Source of the DNA: Gyrodactylus bullatarudis
Taxonomy: Eukaryota; Platyhelminthes; Monogenea; Gyrodactylidea; Gyrodactylidae
NCBI GenBank assembly: GCA_012064415.1
Contig: SSNU01000135.1
Span: 221,503 to 285,502, forward strand
Reading direction: 5' to 3'
Length of the DNA: 64,000 bases
The position numbers and the translations under genes were made by a program. The first letter of the stretch is position 1; each line of letters starts with the position of its first letter. Below are positions 12,966 to 25,836 of the stretch, piece by piece. The notes beneath the pieces are model-generated. The model was not told the DNA's origin. It was given only the letters and a program-made list of their open reading frames with translations, and ran no database searches.

Positions 12966-13913
12966 AAAAGCTTTTTGAAAATTACGAATTTCAGAATTTC
13001 GAGATTTGAAATATGCCATTATTTTCAAACCAGTGAGTTCCTCTTAAGATGTATGGTCAAAAGTTCAAAAAATAGAAATTTGATGTATTTTCGAAATTCA
13101 AAAATGGGTCTAATTCTATAGTCTAGAAATTTTTAAAATACAGATATTTACAAAAATGCCTTTTCTGCTATCAAAATATAATATTGGTCGACATAAAAAA
13201 CTTCTTAATCCTAGCATGACTTTCAGTCAGCAACCTCAAAATATAATATGGCATATCTTATTTGTACATATGATAGGTGGAATTGTTTTTGACCTGAGCT
13301 ACCGATATCATAAATCATGAGTTCTAATATCAGTTTGCCCGAAAAAGATATTTCTGCGCTTAAGAACTATTTTATATAAGAAAGCAAATTTTTCTTGATT
13401 GTAGTTGATCGAATTTTCACATTCAACCACACAGGTACTCTGTTAGATTGAGAAAAATATTCATAATTGTATTATGAAGAGAAATTGGTGTGAAGAGAAA
13501 TTTGATAAAATTTTTCTTTTTCACTTTGAGTCTATAAATGTGTTAAAAATAATATTGTAATTATTCTTACAGTGTAGATGAGACTGCAATTGGTATATTT
13601 TTATTCTACTTAATGAGAAAGTAAAAAATTTCATATTTTGATCACACGTAGATGAAAATATATACTCAGAGTTACCTAACAGTAGCAAGTGTACTTATCC
13701 AAATTCAAAAGATTGAAAGTATATTACGAGTTCTCAGAATACACTTTCAACTTGATTTTTGATTAATATTAATCTTGGAAATAATAAACATAAAACAATC
13801 GCCTTTCATTTCTCGAGAGAAGATGAGAAATCGGGTAATCTGTTATTGGAAAATTAATCATTTAATTAAATACAAGAATCTATGGTATATTCAATTGATT
13901 CAGGACACTAAAG
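12966..13913. other. Intergenic, no gene recognised
   Basis: No gene seen. An ORF starting at 13775 runs into the hairpin element at 13914 and is explained by it. Confidence 0.3.
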
Positions 13914-14165
13914 TTGATATGAAGTTGGGAATCTATGATTTTTACAGAAATCTCGATGTTTTCATCAAGATTTTTTGGAATCGTAATCGTGTTGTCCACT
14001 TTTACCAGTTGAAGAAAAAAATCCTGAAGAAAATTATTTTTATGAAAAATAATTATAATAAAAGTGAGCAACATGAGTAGGATTCCAAAAAATCTTTAAA
14101 AAATTCGTATTCTTGATGAAAACATCGAGATTTCTGTAAAAATCATAGATTCCCAACTTCAAATC
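13914..14165. repeat. Foldback element, family A (short form)
   Basis: A hairpin of about 250 bp. The left arm (GAAGTTGGGAATCTATGATT, then TTACAGAAATCTCGATG) is matched by its reverse complement at 14118-14161, with a further inverted GATTCCAAAAAATCTT pair inside. Related copies occur at 27525-27720, 28398-28600 and 58431-59036, and an end fragment at 62254-62275. The two opposite-strand ORFs overlapping it are by-products of the hairpin. Confidence 0.75.
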
Positions 14166-15116
14166 TTCATGGTTTGCCTGAATAATAATAACTTACAAGT
14201 AAAATAACTGTTTTTGATTTTGAAAATCATTCAATCTATTCGATAAATCTCTAGGGCTTTCTCAAAATCCACAAGTGTTATTTACCATCAAAAGTCCTGC
14301 AAAACATTTATCAACTATTCAAAAATATCCCTAGTATGAACAGTGTGGAATGCAAGGAGGAAACCTTGAGAATGGACAAAACTACTTCATACTATTCCAC
14401 ATTTGGTGAATTGGAACTATAGGCTGGTGTCTATTTAAATTAATTATTTATATTCTTACAAGAGTCCTAGAAAGGATTTAGTAAGAAAAAGTATTAAATG
14501 ATGATGATATAAGAAATGGACAGGTCTTTAGTTAGCCTATGAGAAAGCCTTCTTTTTTATTACTTGACTAAGATTGAGCAGTAGTTGTACTATAAATTTG
14601 AATTATAATTCCTCTCAGAGAAACTTTACACATTGTCAACACATTTTTTCTTCACAAGTCAATAAGAATGAAACTCTTCTCAAAACTTGAATTATTATTG
14701 AAGAGAATGGGCTGAAAGTATCTGTGTGTGGGAGGAGAGATATTCCCTCTTTTAAATTGAATTAAAAGAATTGCTAAACTCATTGACAAAAAATATAAAA
14801 AAAACTAAATAAATAAATCCCCAGTGTTTGTGCGAGGAAGGATGAGATAGCTTCTCGACACGCATGAGAGATTATAAAATATTGTGATGATCAAGCTCAG
14901 ACTTTCTTTCCTTCTCAGAATGATTTATGAAATAGATTTTTTTCCTCTTCAACAGAACCACTTAATAAAATTAATTCCTCAATTATTCTATAACATCTAT
15001 TAGCAGATAAAATTACTACCTGAAATTTACTAATATTTGAAAAACAATCTATTTTTTTCTCCGGAACCTAAATATGAAAAACAACCAATGGGTTTTTAAG
15101 AGAAAAAAATTAAATC
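14166..15116. other. Intergenic, no gene recognised
   Basis: AT-rich, no supported feature. Confidence 0.3.
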
Positions 15117-15242
15117 TGACCAAAATTAGGCCGTTTTTTGAATTTCGAAAATGCACCAAATTTCCACTCATCGAATTATTTCAAATCTTCGAAATCGATA
15201 CAGTGTTCTGACGAGTCCTTAGGACGGAAACGCTTCTAAAGC
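15117..15242 (+). repeat. Partial copy of foldback family F
   Basis: Contains the family F block TGACCAAAATTAGGCCGTTT followed by the AAATGCACCAAATTTCCAC block, immediately left of a complete element at 15243. Confidence 0.5.
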
Positions 15243-15912
15243 TAGTTGACATGAAGATGAGAATTAACTTTTCACAAAAAACTCAATATTTTTCTTTGGA
15301 GAGTCGGGAAAAAAACTATTTATCGAATTCCATAACGAAATACGCCAATAAGTTAGGGAAATTTAAAAAATTTTCTGAAAAAATTCAATCTGACCAAAAT
15401 TAGACCGTTTTTTGAATCTTTAAAATGGCCCAAATTTCCACTTTTTCAACTTTTGAGCTCAAATTTTTTTATCGATTTCAAAGATTGAATCAATTGAATG
15501 CTGATATTCGAGATCATCATTAGACAAAGAATTCTAAATGGGCCGTGGAGATAGAAAGGAATCTACCTTTTTCAAGAAAAAGTAACACTTTTAAATTTTG
15601 GATAACTCCCATTCGTAATAACCAATATATCAAAATTTTTCGACTTTTCCACGGGTTTCTATGAATTTTTGCAACCGAATTTGAATTCCTTGTCTAATAT
15701 TTTGGGTTCGAAAGTTGAAATAGTGGAAATTTGGTGGATTTTCTAAATTCAAAAAACGGCCTAATTTTGGTCAGATTGAATATTTCGGAAAATTTTTAAA
15801 ATTTCCCTAACTTATTTCGTTATGAAATTCGAAAAATAGTTTTTTTCCTGACTCTCCGAAGATAAATATTGAGTCTTTTAGTAAAAAAGTAAATTCTCAT
15901 CTTCGTGTGCCA
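15243..15912. repeat. Foldback element, family F (complete, about 670 bp)
   Basis: The left end GTTGACATGAAGATGAGAAT is mirrored at the right end near 15893-15912. The arms pair across most of their length: ACTCAATATTTTTCTTTGGA with TCCGAAGATAAATATTGAGT, AACTTATTTCGTTATGAAAT with its left partner, and CCAAATTTCCAC with GTGGAAATTTGG. The centre carries a GGGCCGTGGAGATAGAAAGG block. Diverged relatives occur at 23100-23860 and 25312-25836. No ORF, so this is a non-autonomous hairpin transposon family. Confidence 0.75.
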
Positions 15913-16432
15913 TCGTGAATTGAATATTATTTGACTCTCTTATGGAATTGACAGTTGCTTATCCGGATTTTAACATCTAGGTGTGAGAAGTTCCATCAAG
16001 TTAGATTCAAATGGATATAGTAAAAACACTGTAATTTTTACATTATGATTATTCCACAAATTATGTTCATTATATAATTCAAAATAATAAAATTATCCGT
16101 GGCTGTCCGAAGAAAAAATTGAGTTTCTTGTAAAATAGTTATTTCTTATCTTCATTATATTTAGTTGTTACAGTCAAAGAAATCTGTTATTCCTACAAGC
16201 TTAACATGTTGTTTTTATAATAGAATTCAAAAAAGAAATTAAAAACGCTATAATATTATAAGAATAATTATTTAATGTTTATAAAGATAACATATAAATC
16301 TTAGTAGGCATAGAATAATAGATCGATAGGAGATGGTTTTAATCCCTATAGGAGCCTGAAATCTTCATTAAGATGCATCCTTAAAAAGAATATCGGTACT
16401 GAGATATTCAAGCATCTTCTTCAAAGGATGGG
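15913..16432. other. Intergenic with a family F end fragment
   Basis: A diverged family F terminus lies at about 16120-16165. No gene seen. Confidence 0.35.
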
Positions 16433-17658
16433 ACTATACCTTTTTCAGGTCTAGTTCCTAGAATGAAGAAGTCAATTTTGTATTTTTTCATTTTGTATTT
16501 GTAAAACTCCATTGTCTATTTAGTATGTAATTAAGGCTGGAAAAAAAACAAAATTGAATTAACATGAATACTTCACACTGTAGATTGATTGGGTTTTTTT
16601 TTCAATTGTGCACTCGAAAGAGTAATTATAATGACTGTGGAATTTTTTTTAGATCTTTACAATTTTCAATTTCGTATTTTTTCAATTCTCTTTCATAAAT
16701 ATGAATAGTCAATTTCGTTCAGTTTACGTGCAAAGTTAAATAGAAATAATAATTACAGAAAATATTTATTTTATCAAAAATTATTATCATTAATTAATTA
16801 TAACTATTCAGTTAAATCTTCCAAATTCATAGCAGGAATATAAAATCACCTATGACAATTATCATTGATAACACGGGTAGTGATTTGGAAAAATAAATCT
16901 TGATCAGGTTGAACTTTTCTGGAAAAAAATTTTGTGCTGATTTCAGATCTGCTTTCAGAATTTCGCAATATAATATAATGCACCAGCCCACAGTGCAATT
17001 GAAAATGAAATAAATTTTGAAGATGTGAGAATTCAGCGTTTAGTTCCATATTCTTTTTTATTGAAATAATTCTGAAGTCAAAAGATTGCTAGCAGCTCAG
17101 AGATCGGAAATATTGGCTTACCAACGCGATAACGGCAATCCTACCATTCAAGAAGTTAGGCTAAGAAGGTTAGAACTTATTGCTGAGAATGCAAAAGCAT
17201 CAATAACAACAGATAAAATTTTTTCGGCAACTTTTTATATCGAAAAATTTATATTCCTGCTATGAATTTGGAAGATTTAACTGAATAGTTATAATTAATT
17301 AATGATAATAATTTTTGATAAAATAAATATTTTCTGTAATTATTATTTCTATTTAACTTTGCACGTAAACTGAACGAAATTGACTATTCATATTTATGAA
17401 AGAGAATTGAAAAAATACGAAATTGAAAATTGTAAAGATCTAAAAAAAATTCCACAGTCATTATAATTACTCTTTCGAGTGCACAATTGAAAAAAAACCC
17501 AATCAATCTACAGTGTGAAGTATTCATGTTAATTCAATTTTGTTTTTTTTCCAGCCTTAATTACATACTAAATAGACAATGGAGTTTTACAAATACAAAA
17601 TGAAAAAATACAAAATTGACTTCTTCATTCTAGGAACTAGACCTGAAAAAGGTATAGT
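16433..17658. mobile_element. Inverted repeat with two nearly identical 412-bp arms
   Basis: The left arm (16433-16844) and right arm (17248-17658) are reverse complements along their whole length. The one difference noticed is a T-run of nine against eight. The outer ends read ACTATACCTTTTTCAGGTCT and its complement; the inner ends share AGCAGGAATATAAA. A 403-bp centre carries short ORFs on both strands that I do not recognise. TA dinucleotides bracket the TACCTTTTTCAGG termini, so this could be a long-ended DNA transposon, or a recent inverted duplication. Such identity among decayed neighbours implies a young or converted copy. Confidence 0.85.
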
Positions 17659-19124
17659 AAAAATTCGAAAATTTTTAGGAAAAATATTTCAAAACATTTT
17701 AAATATCGGGTTTCCAACTTTGTCTAATCTTTGATTAAATGTTTTTGTTGGTTCCAAGGTGTGATCAAACATCATTTTTCAGGATCACTAATAGTCAGAG
17801 AAACTAATTATCTATATTGGATTTTTGAAAGAGCCGTCAATTTGAATGGGGTCTCGTATAATCCCAAATTTATTAATCTCAAGCAGTAAAAATGGTCTGA
17901 AAATTTGAACTAGACTTTTGCAGAATTGTGGAGTGTTTCCTAAAACACCAACGACCATTTTTGGTCACCTTGTGTAATGATGATCCTGAAAAAATACGTT
18001 TGATCTCTCTCTCACCTTGAAATCAACAAACGTTTGCAAATCAAAATTTAAAATTTATTCAATTTTCCCACAAAAAACACTATTTTTTCGAATTTTTTTG
18101 TAAATTTGTCTGTAAAAGTATCGGTATCCAAAAAACTAGGAATGAAATAATGAGATTTTTGTAAAAACCAGCAAAAAAGAGTGGCCGATAATAAATACGT
18201 TGCAAATTGTCATTTAACTTATAAATTTTTTCATGGTGTATTCCTAGAATTCTATTCAGAGTCTTTCAAAAAGTTTTCAGCCATAAATGCTGTACAGTGG
18301 TTAATAAAACTGGGTTCTTCAATGAGAAGAAACCACTGATTGATCTCTCGTAAGGACACAGATAAAAACTATTCTATTCTCTTTCTTTCAGAAGAGATAC
18401 CATCTGTATTTTCTTTTATTGGGCAAAAAAGTTTATTTATTTACTCTAGATTTGTTAGATTAAAATCTCATCTCTAGTTGATGTTCTCTTTAAGCGTTTT
18501 TGCAACTTTCCACTTTCAACTCTGTCTCCATTTGTATTTGAATGATTGGAGAAATATTGTATTTTCAAATGAGCTATCTCTTAAAGATCTAGGGTAACCT
18601 TTTTTACAATAGAAAATTGCTTTTTGTTAAATTTTTTCAACTCCAGGTATACTGAATACTGGATAGAGAGAAATTTCCCCTTACAAAAGAAGCAAGAAGA
18701 AGCAAAGACAGACATTGTTAATTGTGAAAAAGGTGAATGCAAATTTTATACTTTTTTTGGGAAAATAATCCTTGTTAAAAATAGAAATTTGATAAAACAG
18801 GCACAAGGAAAATCAACATGACGCTTTGAGTTTAGAGAAAAATGTCAAAATTTCCTTCATCCAGCTAAAGTATGAAACCTTAGGTGATCTTTATTTCTTT
18901 ATTTACCTCTCTTCGTATACTTTTTCATGGAAGTTGCTCTCTAGACTGGCTTATTATTTTTTTGAAAATGTGGAAAATTTTTATCAGAGTTTCATTTAAA
19001 TACTTTTCTATAAACATGAACTGGACTAGTCCGAGTGAGTCTATCTTTTTACACTTTTTTAGTTCTTAGGATATACTAAAAGTATTTTTCGAAAGAATAA
19101 GTTTATACATGATAGATATTAGGG
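17659..19124. other. Intergenic, no gene recognised
   Basis: Only short chance ORFs; no supported gene or RNA. Confidence 0.3.
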
Positions 19125-19495
19125 TAGTACAAAATTTTAGGAAATTAGAATAAAAAATTTTCATGTTTTGATATACAAATTTCCCATTTTCCCTAAAATC
19201 ATCAAAATTTAAGGAATTTCTTTCAACATCTGAAAATAGACTCAATTTTTTCTATAAGCCCTATTATTATTTAAAATTTTGCAAAAACTATTGAAAAATC
19301 TTAATTTTGTCCTTTTTCGTAGTAAAATTCATTGAAAAAATCTTGGGGCGTGTTCAAAAATTTTCATTTTTTATCGAGATTTTGTATATCAGAACAAACT
19401 CGACCACGTATGGTTTTAAAAGAAAAAAATGCTCAGTTTTCGATCATCTTCAAAATGAGATTAAGGCTGGGAAAAGTTGAAAATTTGGCCTACTT
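19125..19495 (-). repeat. Dispersed repeat family B, inverted copy
   Basis: Reverse-strand relative of 59165-59580. Shared blocks include GTATATCAGAACAAACTCGA, the TTTCATGTTTTGATATAC block and a right end around CAAAATGAGATTAAGGCTGG. The ORF at 19332-19610 lies mostly within it and is not considered a gene. Confidence 0.6.
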
Positions 19496-21249
19496 TAATA
19501 GATATTTATCAATAGCTCAAGGTTTCAAGCTGACGTCCAATTTCATAGATGGACTCAAAATAAAAAATTCTCTGTGGAATTTTTGCACTCAACTTCTCAC
19601 CATTATTTGACCTGATTCTTTCTCTCAAGATAAAGAAATTACTATTACATTTTCTTCAAATATTTCGTCTATATCTTCTCATTACTTCACTAAACTATAC
19701 TTTAACTGTACTACGCAGAGTGAATTAAATGTCAATTAACTAGACCAAATTTTTAAAAATGTATTCAGGGTTTGAATAGTTTTCTCTTTACTCTAACATT
19801 TTAGCTCCATTTTTTGATAAGATTGTATTCTATTTTATATAAGCACGTAGATGATATGATACTTAGACAATTTAATAGCTTTCTTCTTACTAAATTTGAA
19901 TAGGCAGTTAGTCTCGGAGTGGGTTAATTTTGTAGGTTTCAGGACAGTCATGGGCAGAACTAACAGGAGATCTATCAAATTCCTACCAAATTTACCGATA
20001 AAACCATTAATTTTGTGTTGAAACAAATCTCGAAAAGGCTTCCTTATAATTGAAGTCAGTTTAAAAATTCTAAACCCTTCCATGAAATTCAAGATAGACT
20101 TTTAAATATTAAAAATCCTGGGGTGGGGACATTTTCAAATAAAAACTCACTTTTATAAAATTAATCAACAATCCTGGTTAATTTTTTCTCTAGACTAAAA
20201 ACCTTTAGTAACTTGAAATGTAAGGCTATTTTTGGGTAGTAATAAGATTATTGAATATCCAACCAAAAGTAATTTCTGAAATCCACAGTGAAAGAAAACT
20301 TTTGTCAGCCTTGAATTATTTTTCTGAGAAAATAATTTCGAAAGCGTTAAATTAAAACATAAAATGATCTCTATGAGGAGATATAATTCGAGCTATTTCA
20401 GTCATTTATTCCAGTTTTATGACTCAAAATGGCTTCTTTCTTTCTCTTTATCTGGCTCAAACTCTGGAGAGATAAAAAATAATTTTTATGCGAGTTCATT
20501 TGATCTCATTGTCCAGAAAAATTTTCAATTTCAATTGTAAAATTTTTCAGTAACTTTTAAATCCTTAGCAGAGTGAGTACCTTTCAGAACTCTGACATGA
20601 ACCTTTTACCGGTTGAAATCTGAGTTTGGCTCGCAGTGACAGAACCAGATTTAAACTCGTAACAATCCCTGATTATTAATTAGTGACGGAATTAATGGTT
20701 CTATCGGAGAAATCAGTACGAAAAATAGAGTTTTAAATTTCATCCTACCCTTGTGAACACACTCTATGCATGAAACCGGGGTAATTCCTAGATTTTTTGG
20801 CAAACATACATTTGAACTACTAGACTGGAATTAGTTTTCAACATTGAATGAAGATTTGAAACCAGATTTACCGAAACGTAGACTCTTGAAACAAAGGTAT
20901 TATCTTTTTATTTTCTTTCAAAGGTGTTAGAAAAATCATTTTAAAAGGTTCAAACATTATAGGTTTGATAGTTATTACAAACAGAGTTCAGATCACAGAA
21001 AATTTCTGATTCTTGGATGAATAAAATATTCAATTTCGCTAGTGTTTTGAATAATGATTTATCTAACATTACAAAATAAGTTACCTATCTGAACATTAAA
21101 TAGTTCTTCATGACTAAAACTAAAATTTTTTTACAACATATTTTTTTCATTTCTTTTTTGAATTCATTGAAATCAAGGCTATTTATAGACCGGTCAAGTT
21201 TTTAAATATAATTTTTACATCTGTTAAAAAGTTTTTCAAGATTACCAAA
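19496..21249. other. Intergenic, no gene recognised
   Basis: A minus ORF at 19835-20092 has no recognisable motif. Nothing else is supported. Confidence 0.3.
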
Positions 21250-21720
21250 TTAAGGAATTTTGTAACGTAGACCTTGGTGATTGGAGTAGGTTAGTGGGGA
21301 ATTTTCGATCAGTTTAAATGTTTTATTTCTCTCAAAATTCTTAACGAGATATTAAGTGCGTTTTAAGTTCATCTTGAAGTGTTAACTATAATAGGCGTAT
21401 GGATATTTTGCTTTCTGTTTGAGCAGTATTCGATATTCTAATGAGTAAAAGTTTCATGCATTTATGAATATGTAGTCTGCCTATGAAATTTTTAATGATC
21501 GTTGAGTATGTGATCCCGAGATCTTTGATTGTTTCTTTAGGAATAATTTAGATTAGTGGTTAGTGCCTCGTTTGGTGTGGTATAGAAAGATTTTTCCTTG
21601 TTTCCGGAAAATCGAAATGCTTTTAATTTATCTGTTATAGTAGTTGATAGTTCAATATTAATAGGCAAAGAAGAGTCGTGCTCTAGTCTAGAGGATTTTG
21701 CAGTAAAGGATTTATAAAAA
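21250..21720 (-). pseudogene. Degraded LINE reverse-transcriptase fragment
   Basis: Broken minus-strand reading includes TIKDLGITYS, which parallels TINDLGLTYN of the LINE at 53.9-56.4 kb (the conserved block after the RT active site). A FRFSGNKEK segment, of the kind found just before that block in LINE RTs, lies upstream. Several stops and frameshifts interrupt it. Only this part of the RT is recognisable and the active-site YADD is not seen. The assignment rests on short blocks. Confidence 0.4.
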
Positions 21721-22286
21721 GAGCAATAAAATAGTCTTCACTTGATTATATTAGGTGTTGTTGTGAAGAGAGACAAATTTGATAATTGACTCTTGCCTAT
21801 TACAATTTATATAGTTTTTTATTAGAATACAAGAAAATAGTCAAGGGAATCAGTGTTTGGATATGTGTCTCAACATTCAAGGTGATAATAGACAAAAAAT
21901 TATTCATGTCTCGACATGAAAATAACTAATAAGTCTCTCTTATTATAAAGTGGAAAAAATAATAATTTCAAGAGATTGAGACAAGAACAGTTTTGATGCA
22001 TTTTATAATAATAAGTAGAAAAACTTTTTTTCAAATTTATTGGATAGTTGAATAGACAATTGTATTTCTTAGATAGATTGTAAAATTTAATTAATAATTA
22101 CAGTATCTTATAAGTAGTAAATATACCTCTCTAATTTATAATAAGCATTCAACAAGCTATAGTTTTTCCCGAAGCCTATTTCTAAGGTAACAGGTATTCT
22201 ACAGTTATCTACAGCTTACAAATAGATCACATCGTGACTAGTACGAAAGAGACTCTAAGAGCATTTAGGAATAATGCAAGTAAAGA

Positions 22287-22460
22287 TCTTTGGCAGATAT
22301 ATGGGCTAATTCATTACTAAATTTTGGGTATTGCTCCCAGAGCTTGACTTTCATTGCTCGTAACAAGTCGATATAGTGAGCTTTAGTTACTGAAGCATTA
22401 GGCTCGAGCAATTCAAAATGAATAACATCTGTACTGAACCAGAGTATAGTATAGATGCTG
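22287..22460 (-). pseudogene. Mariner-type transposase fragment
   Basis: An open minus-strand stretch of about 55 codons contains VIHFELLEPN, the block that in mariner transposases surrounds and follows the second catalytic Asp, then DLLRAMKVKLWE. It corresponds to GIIHYELLEPN of the mariner at 42.8 kb but is clearly a different, older copy. The helix-turn-helix half and the last catalytic region are missing. Confidence 0.5.
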
Positions 22461-23099
22461 CATTATTGCACTAATTTTGTTAGTTTTAAAGTTTTTATCA
22501 GAATCTTGAGTAAAATGTGTACCAGATTCTAATGCAAATCAGATTGAACTGAAAATTATTGTTGATTTCATAGGGATCAATAAATGTAACTTGAGGAACA
22601 AACGTTGAAATGTATAATTTCTCCACTTGACGAACTTTTAAAACAAAATAGAGTTTTGTTATAACTAACTGTATTATTTGTTTTGGAAATTGGTATGCAA
22701 TATACAGTAAAAATATTTCTATTGAAACATCTAATTTTGATTGAAACACGAATATTTACCCCCTAATTAAGTATTATTTATCTCGACCAATCAGAATGCA
22801 GCAAGTGATTTCTATACATTTAGATAGAAAAAAAGTGAGTTTTTGTGAAAATGTGAAAATTCACTGTGTTTCAATAGAAATAATTTTACTGTTAATTTTT
22901 GTTCAACAATTATTAGTAGTATGAAACTGTAATGGATTGAAATCATAAATAGTTTGATCTTGATAGAAAAACTGTGGAATCTTTAAGAAATTCATCTGGT
23001 AACATGGAGATAAGAATAGAGTAAAGATTTGTTATGAGACATGACTAATCTAAGATCATTTAGGTTCTAACAATCAGATAATTCAGACTTTGAAATGAT

Positions 23100-23860
23100 A
23101 ATATATAATTTTAAAAATGCCCTAAATTCCAACTTTTTCAACCTCTGAGCTCTAATCGATTTCAAAAGATTTATAGTAATACTATAAACACAGCATTGGA
23201 AAAATGGGGTCTCCCTACAAGAGGTGTTTGCATAACGTCATCGTTTTAAAAATAAACGGGGGTCTGTAACTAAATTCCGAATAATTTTTTCCCTAATTCA
23301 TTTGAAAACTAAAAATGAAATCATATGAACTTTAAACTCGTCTAGTTTTAAGCCAGAATTATATTTCAGGCTGAGACTTTTCATTCTGTATCAAATGGTA
23401 TTATTTTTATGCTTCTATGAGAAGAAAAAATTATTCTTATTATTACCTGAGTTAAAGTTCTGGAAAAAGGTTGCGGAGAAAGTACTATGAACGTTCAGTG
23501 TAAATTCAAAATTTCATCAAATTTAACCAGAAATTAATCCATTTTCGGCCCTTAAATCTCTCAAATCTCAAATAAATTAATTATATTTTCATCACAGTAC
23601 TCATGAGTAAACCATTGATTTTATTTCGTGCGTCGGGTTTTCCAGTCATAAATTTTTTGGAGTATTTAGTGTAATTCAAATGTTCTGGAACATCTGGACA
23701 AAAAATCTTCAAAATTCGTAAAATGGCCTAATTTTGGCCAACTTAAATAATTTTCAAATTTTTTTTTATTTCAATTACTTGTGAATTCAAAAAATAAATT
23801 TTCACCTGACTTTCTGGTGAATAGTGAATTCTCATGCTCATGACAATTAGGTTTAGATTG
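23100..23860. repeat. Foldback element, family F (diverged copy)
   Basis: Left block AATTCCAACTTTTTCAACCT; right block AAAATGGCCTAATTTTGGCC, then a CCTGACTTTCTGGTGAATAG block and a terminus TGAATTCTCATGCTCATGAC. These match the arms of 15243-15912, with the middle replaced or diverged. Confidence 0.5.
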
Positions 23861-25311
23861 TTTGCCCAATCAACTTTTGCCCTTTGATAGACGTTTTCAA
23901 AAAGGGATTATTATACAAACTACATTATTTTAATAAAACAGTTCTGTCAAGTATGGGGTTGAATGCATTGGCGAGATTTAAAAAGTCGCTTAACCATTGA
24001 GATATTTTGACACATTGATATTTACACAGATATCCGGTAAGGGGGAATTGGTTATTTCTAATTTTAATGATGAAAATTGATTTATTTGAATCCTTCAAGT
24101 TTGGGCAAAACTATCTTCCTTCAACCATCTGATTCAATTTTAAAAATTAATTTATCTTATTTGACTCAAGTCTGATAGAATGGATTTTCCAGTATCTCCA
24201 CGTTTTTATCTGTTCAAAATCGAGTAACTTTCTATATTAATCTTTCGTTATCAAATAATTTGAATTTAGTATTCCATAGTTGATTTTATTCTTCAAGTTT
24301 GCAAAGATTATCCTCGAACCAAAATCAGATCCGGATCATTTGATTTTATTCTCATGTCGGCTAGGTCAATTAGAATTCAAGTTATTCGATCTCTTCTTAA
24401 TTAATGTGTCGACTCAAAAGATATTTTTTCGAATAATAAAGAACAGAATTCGAATAATCAATTTTAAATCTGACTTGAGCCATTTCTAATTTATGATCAA
24501 AAGGGTTTAGAACCATCAGATAAGTCACATTTTGTAAAAAGAATATTGAAATCAGAAGACAAGTTTTTCTTAATTCAAAAACAAATGCATATCTATGGAA
24601 CCAAAGTGGATAAAAACCAGATAGAGATATAAGACCATAATAAGAATTATATTGAATGCGTTCAATCGTAGTGGATTTTAATGAAATTCAGATCCGTGTT
24701 GATCAATCGAAAGAATTCCTATTGAAATCAACCAAATCCATATATTCTGTATAGAAATTTCCATTTTGACTTGAGTTAAAAATCTTGAGGAAAAAAAAGA
24801 TTAACATCCTCTCCAGAGTTCTTTGTATATTTGAAATTGGCCAAGTTTATTCTTTTAGCAAACGAGAAATAGAGTATCCACAATAAGTGAGGCTAAGCTT
24901 TTCGTCATGACGTTTTGACAGATTCAAATACTTTCTTTATTTTCAGTGAGTGAGGAATCCTTCAAAAATAAACTTACCACTAGCAACAAGAGAGATATTC
25001 CCCATATCAACTTTATTTGAAAAACAAAATATGGATTAAAAAACAGTGTGTAAAGAACAAACTTGGTTAGTACAAAGTATTCTTGACAAGTGATAAATAC
25101 AAGATGTTTTCAAACTCTTTTTGCTAACAAACTGGTCTGTTGATTTTCTGAGACAAGAAAACCTTTGAGAAATATTTTCTCTTTTTTTCTCCCTATGCAT
25201 TTTTGAGTAAGCAAAATAAAACTATAAAAAATCTTCATCAAGAAAGATACAGACGTTACCAGACATCTTGTGACCGGAAGAGAATTCTGTACAATAAACT
25301 AAACCTAATTG
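23861..25311. other. Intergenic, no gene recognised
   Basis: No supported gene or RNA; short ORFs only. Confidence 0.3.
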
Positions 25312-25836
25312 ACATGAAGATGAGAATTTACTTTTTTTTACAAAAGTCTCAATAATTTTCTTTGGAAAAAATTACTTTTGGTATTCCAGAGATTTTAAGC
25401 AGTTAAATGCAGATATTCGAGACTAAAATTAGAAAAAGAATTCGAATTAGGCCGTGGAGGAAGAGAGGAATCTACTGTTTTCAAGAAAAAGTTGAAATTT
25501 TTGGATTATCCCCCTTCGTAATAATCAATTAATTCAAATTTTTCGATTTTCCACAATAATGACGCATTTCTGTGAATTTCTGCAGTCGAATTCGAATTCT
25601 TCGTTTAATGTTGACATCAAATATATGCATTTAACTGCTTCAAATCTTTGGAATCGATAAAAATTTTGGATTCGAAAGTTGAAATAGTGGAAATTTGGTG
25701 CATTTTCGAAATTTGAAAAACGGCTTAATTTTGATCAGATTGAATATTTTCCGGAAATTTTTTTTATTTGCACAACTTATCGGCTGATTCTATTATGGAA
25801 TTTGAAAAATAAATTTTATTCTAATTTTATTTCTTA
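25312..25836. repeat. Foldback element, family F (second good copy)
   Basis: Starts TTGACATGAAGATGAGAATT like the 15243 element. It carries the centre block GGCCGTGGAGGAAGAGAGGA and the inverted GTGGAAATTTGG and AAAACGGCTTAATTTTGATC blocks. The right terminus is degraded. Non-coding. Confidence 0.65.

Noticed and set aside
13775..14080. Overlapping ORFs of 101 and 64 codons on opposite strands
   Set aside because: They lie on the arms of a foldback element, which mirrors open frames between strands; no motif is present.
16846..17049. 67-codon minus ORF inside the large inverted repeat
   Set aside because: No recognisable domain; the other strand of the centre also reads open, so it may be chance. 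Kept only as part of the element.
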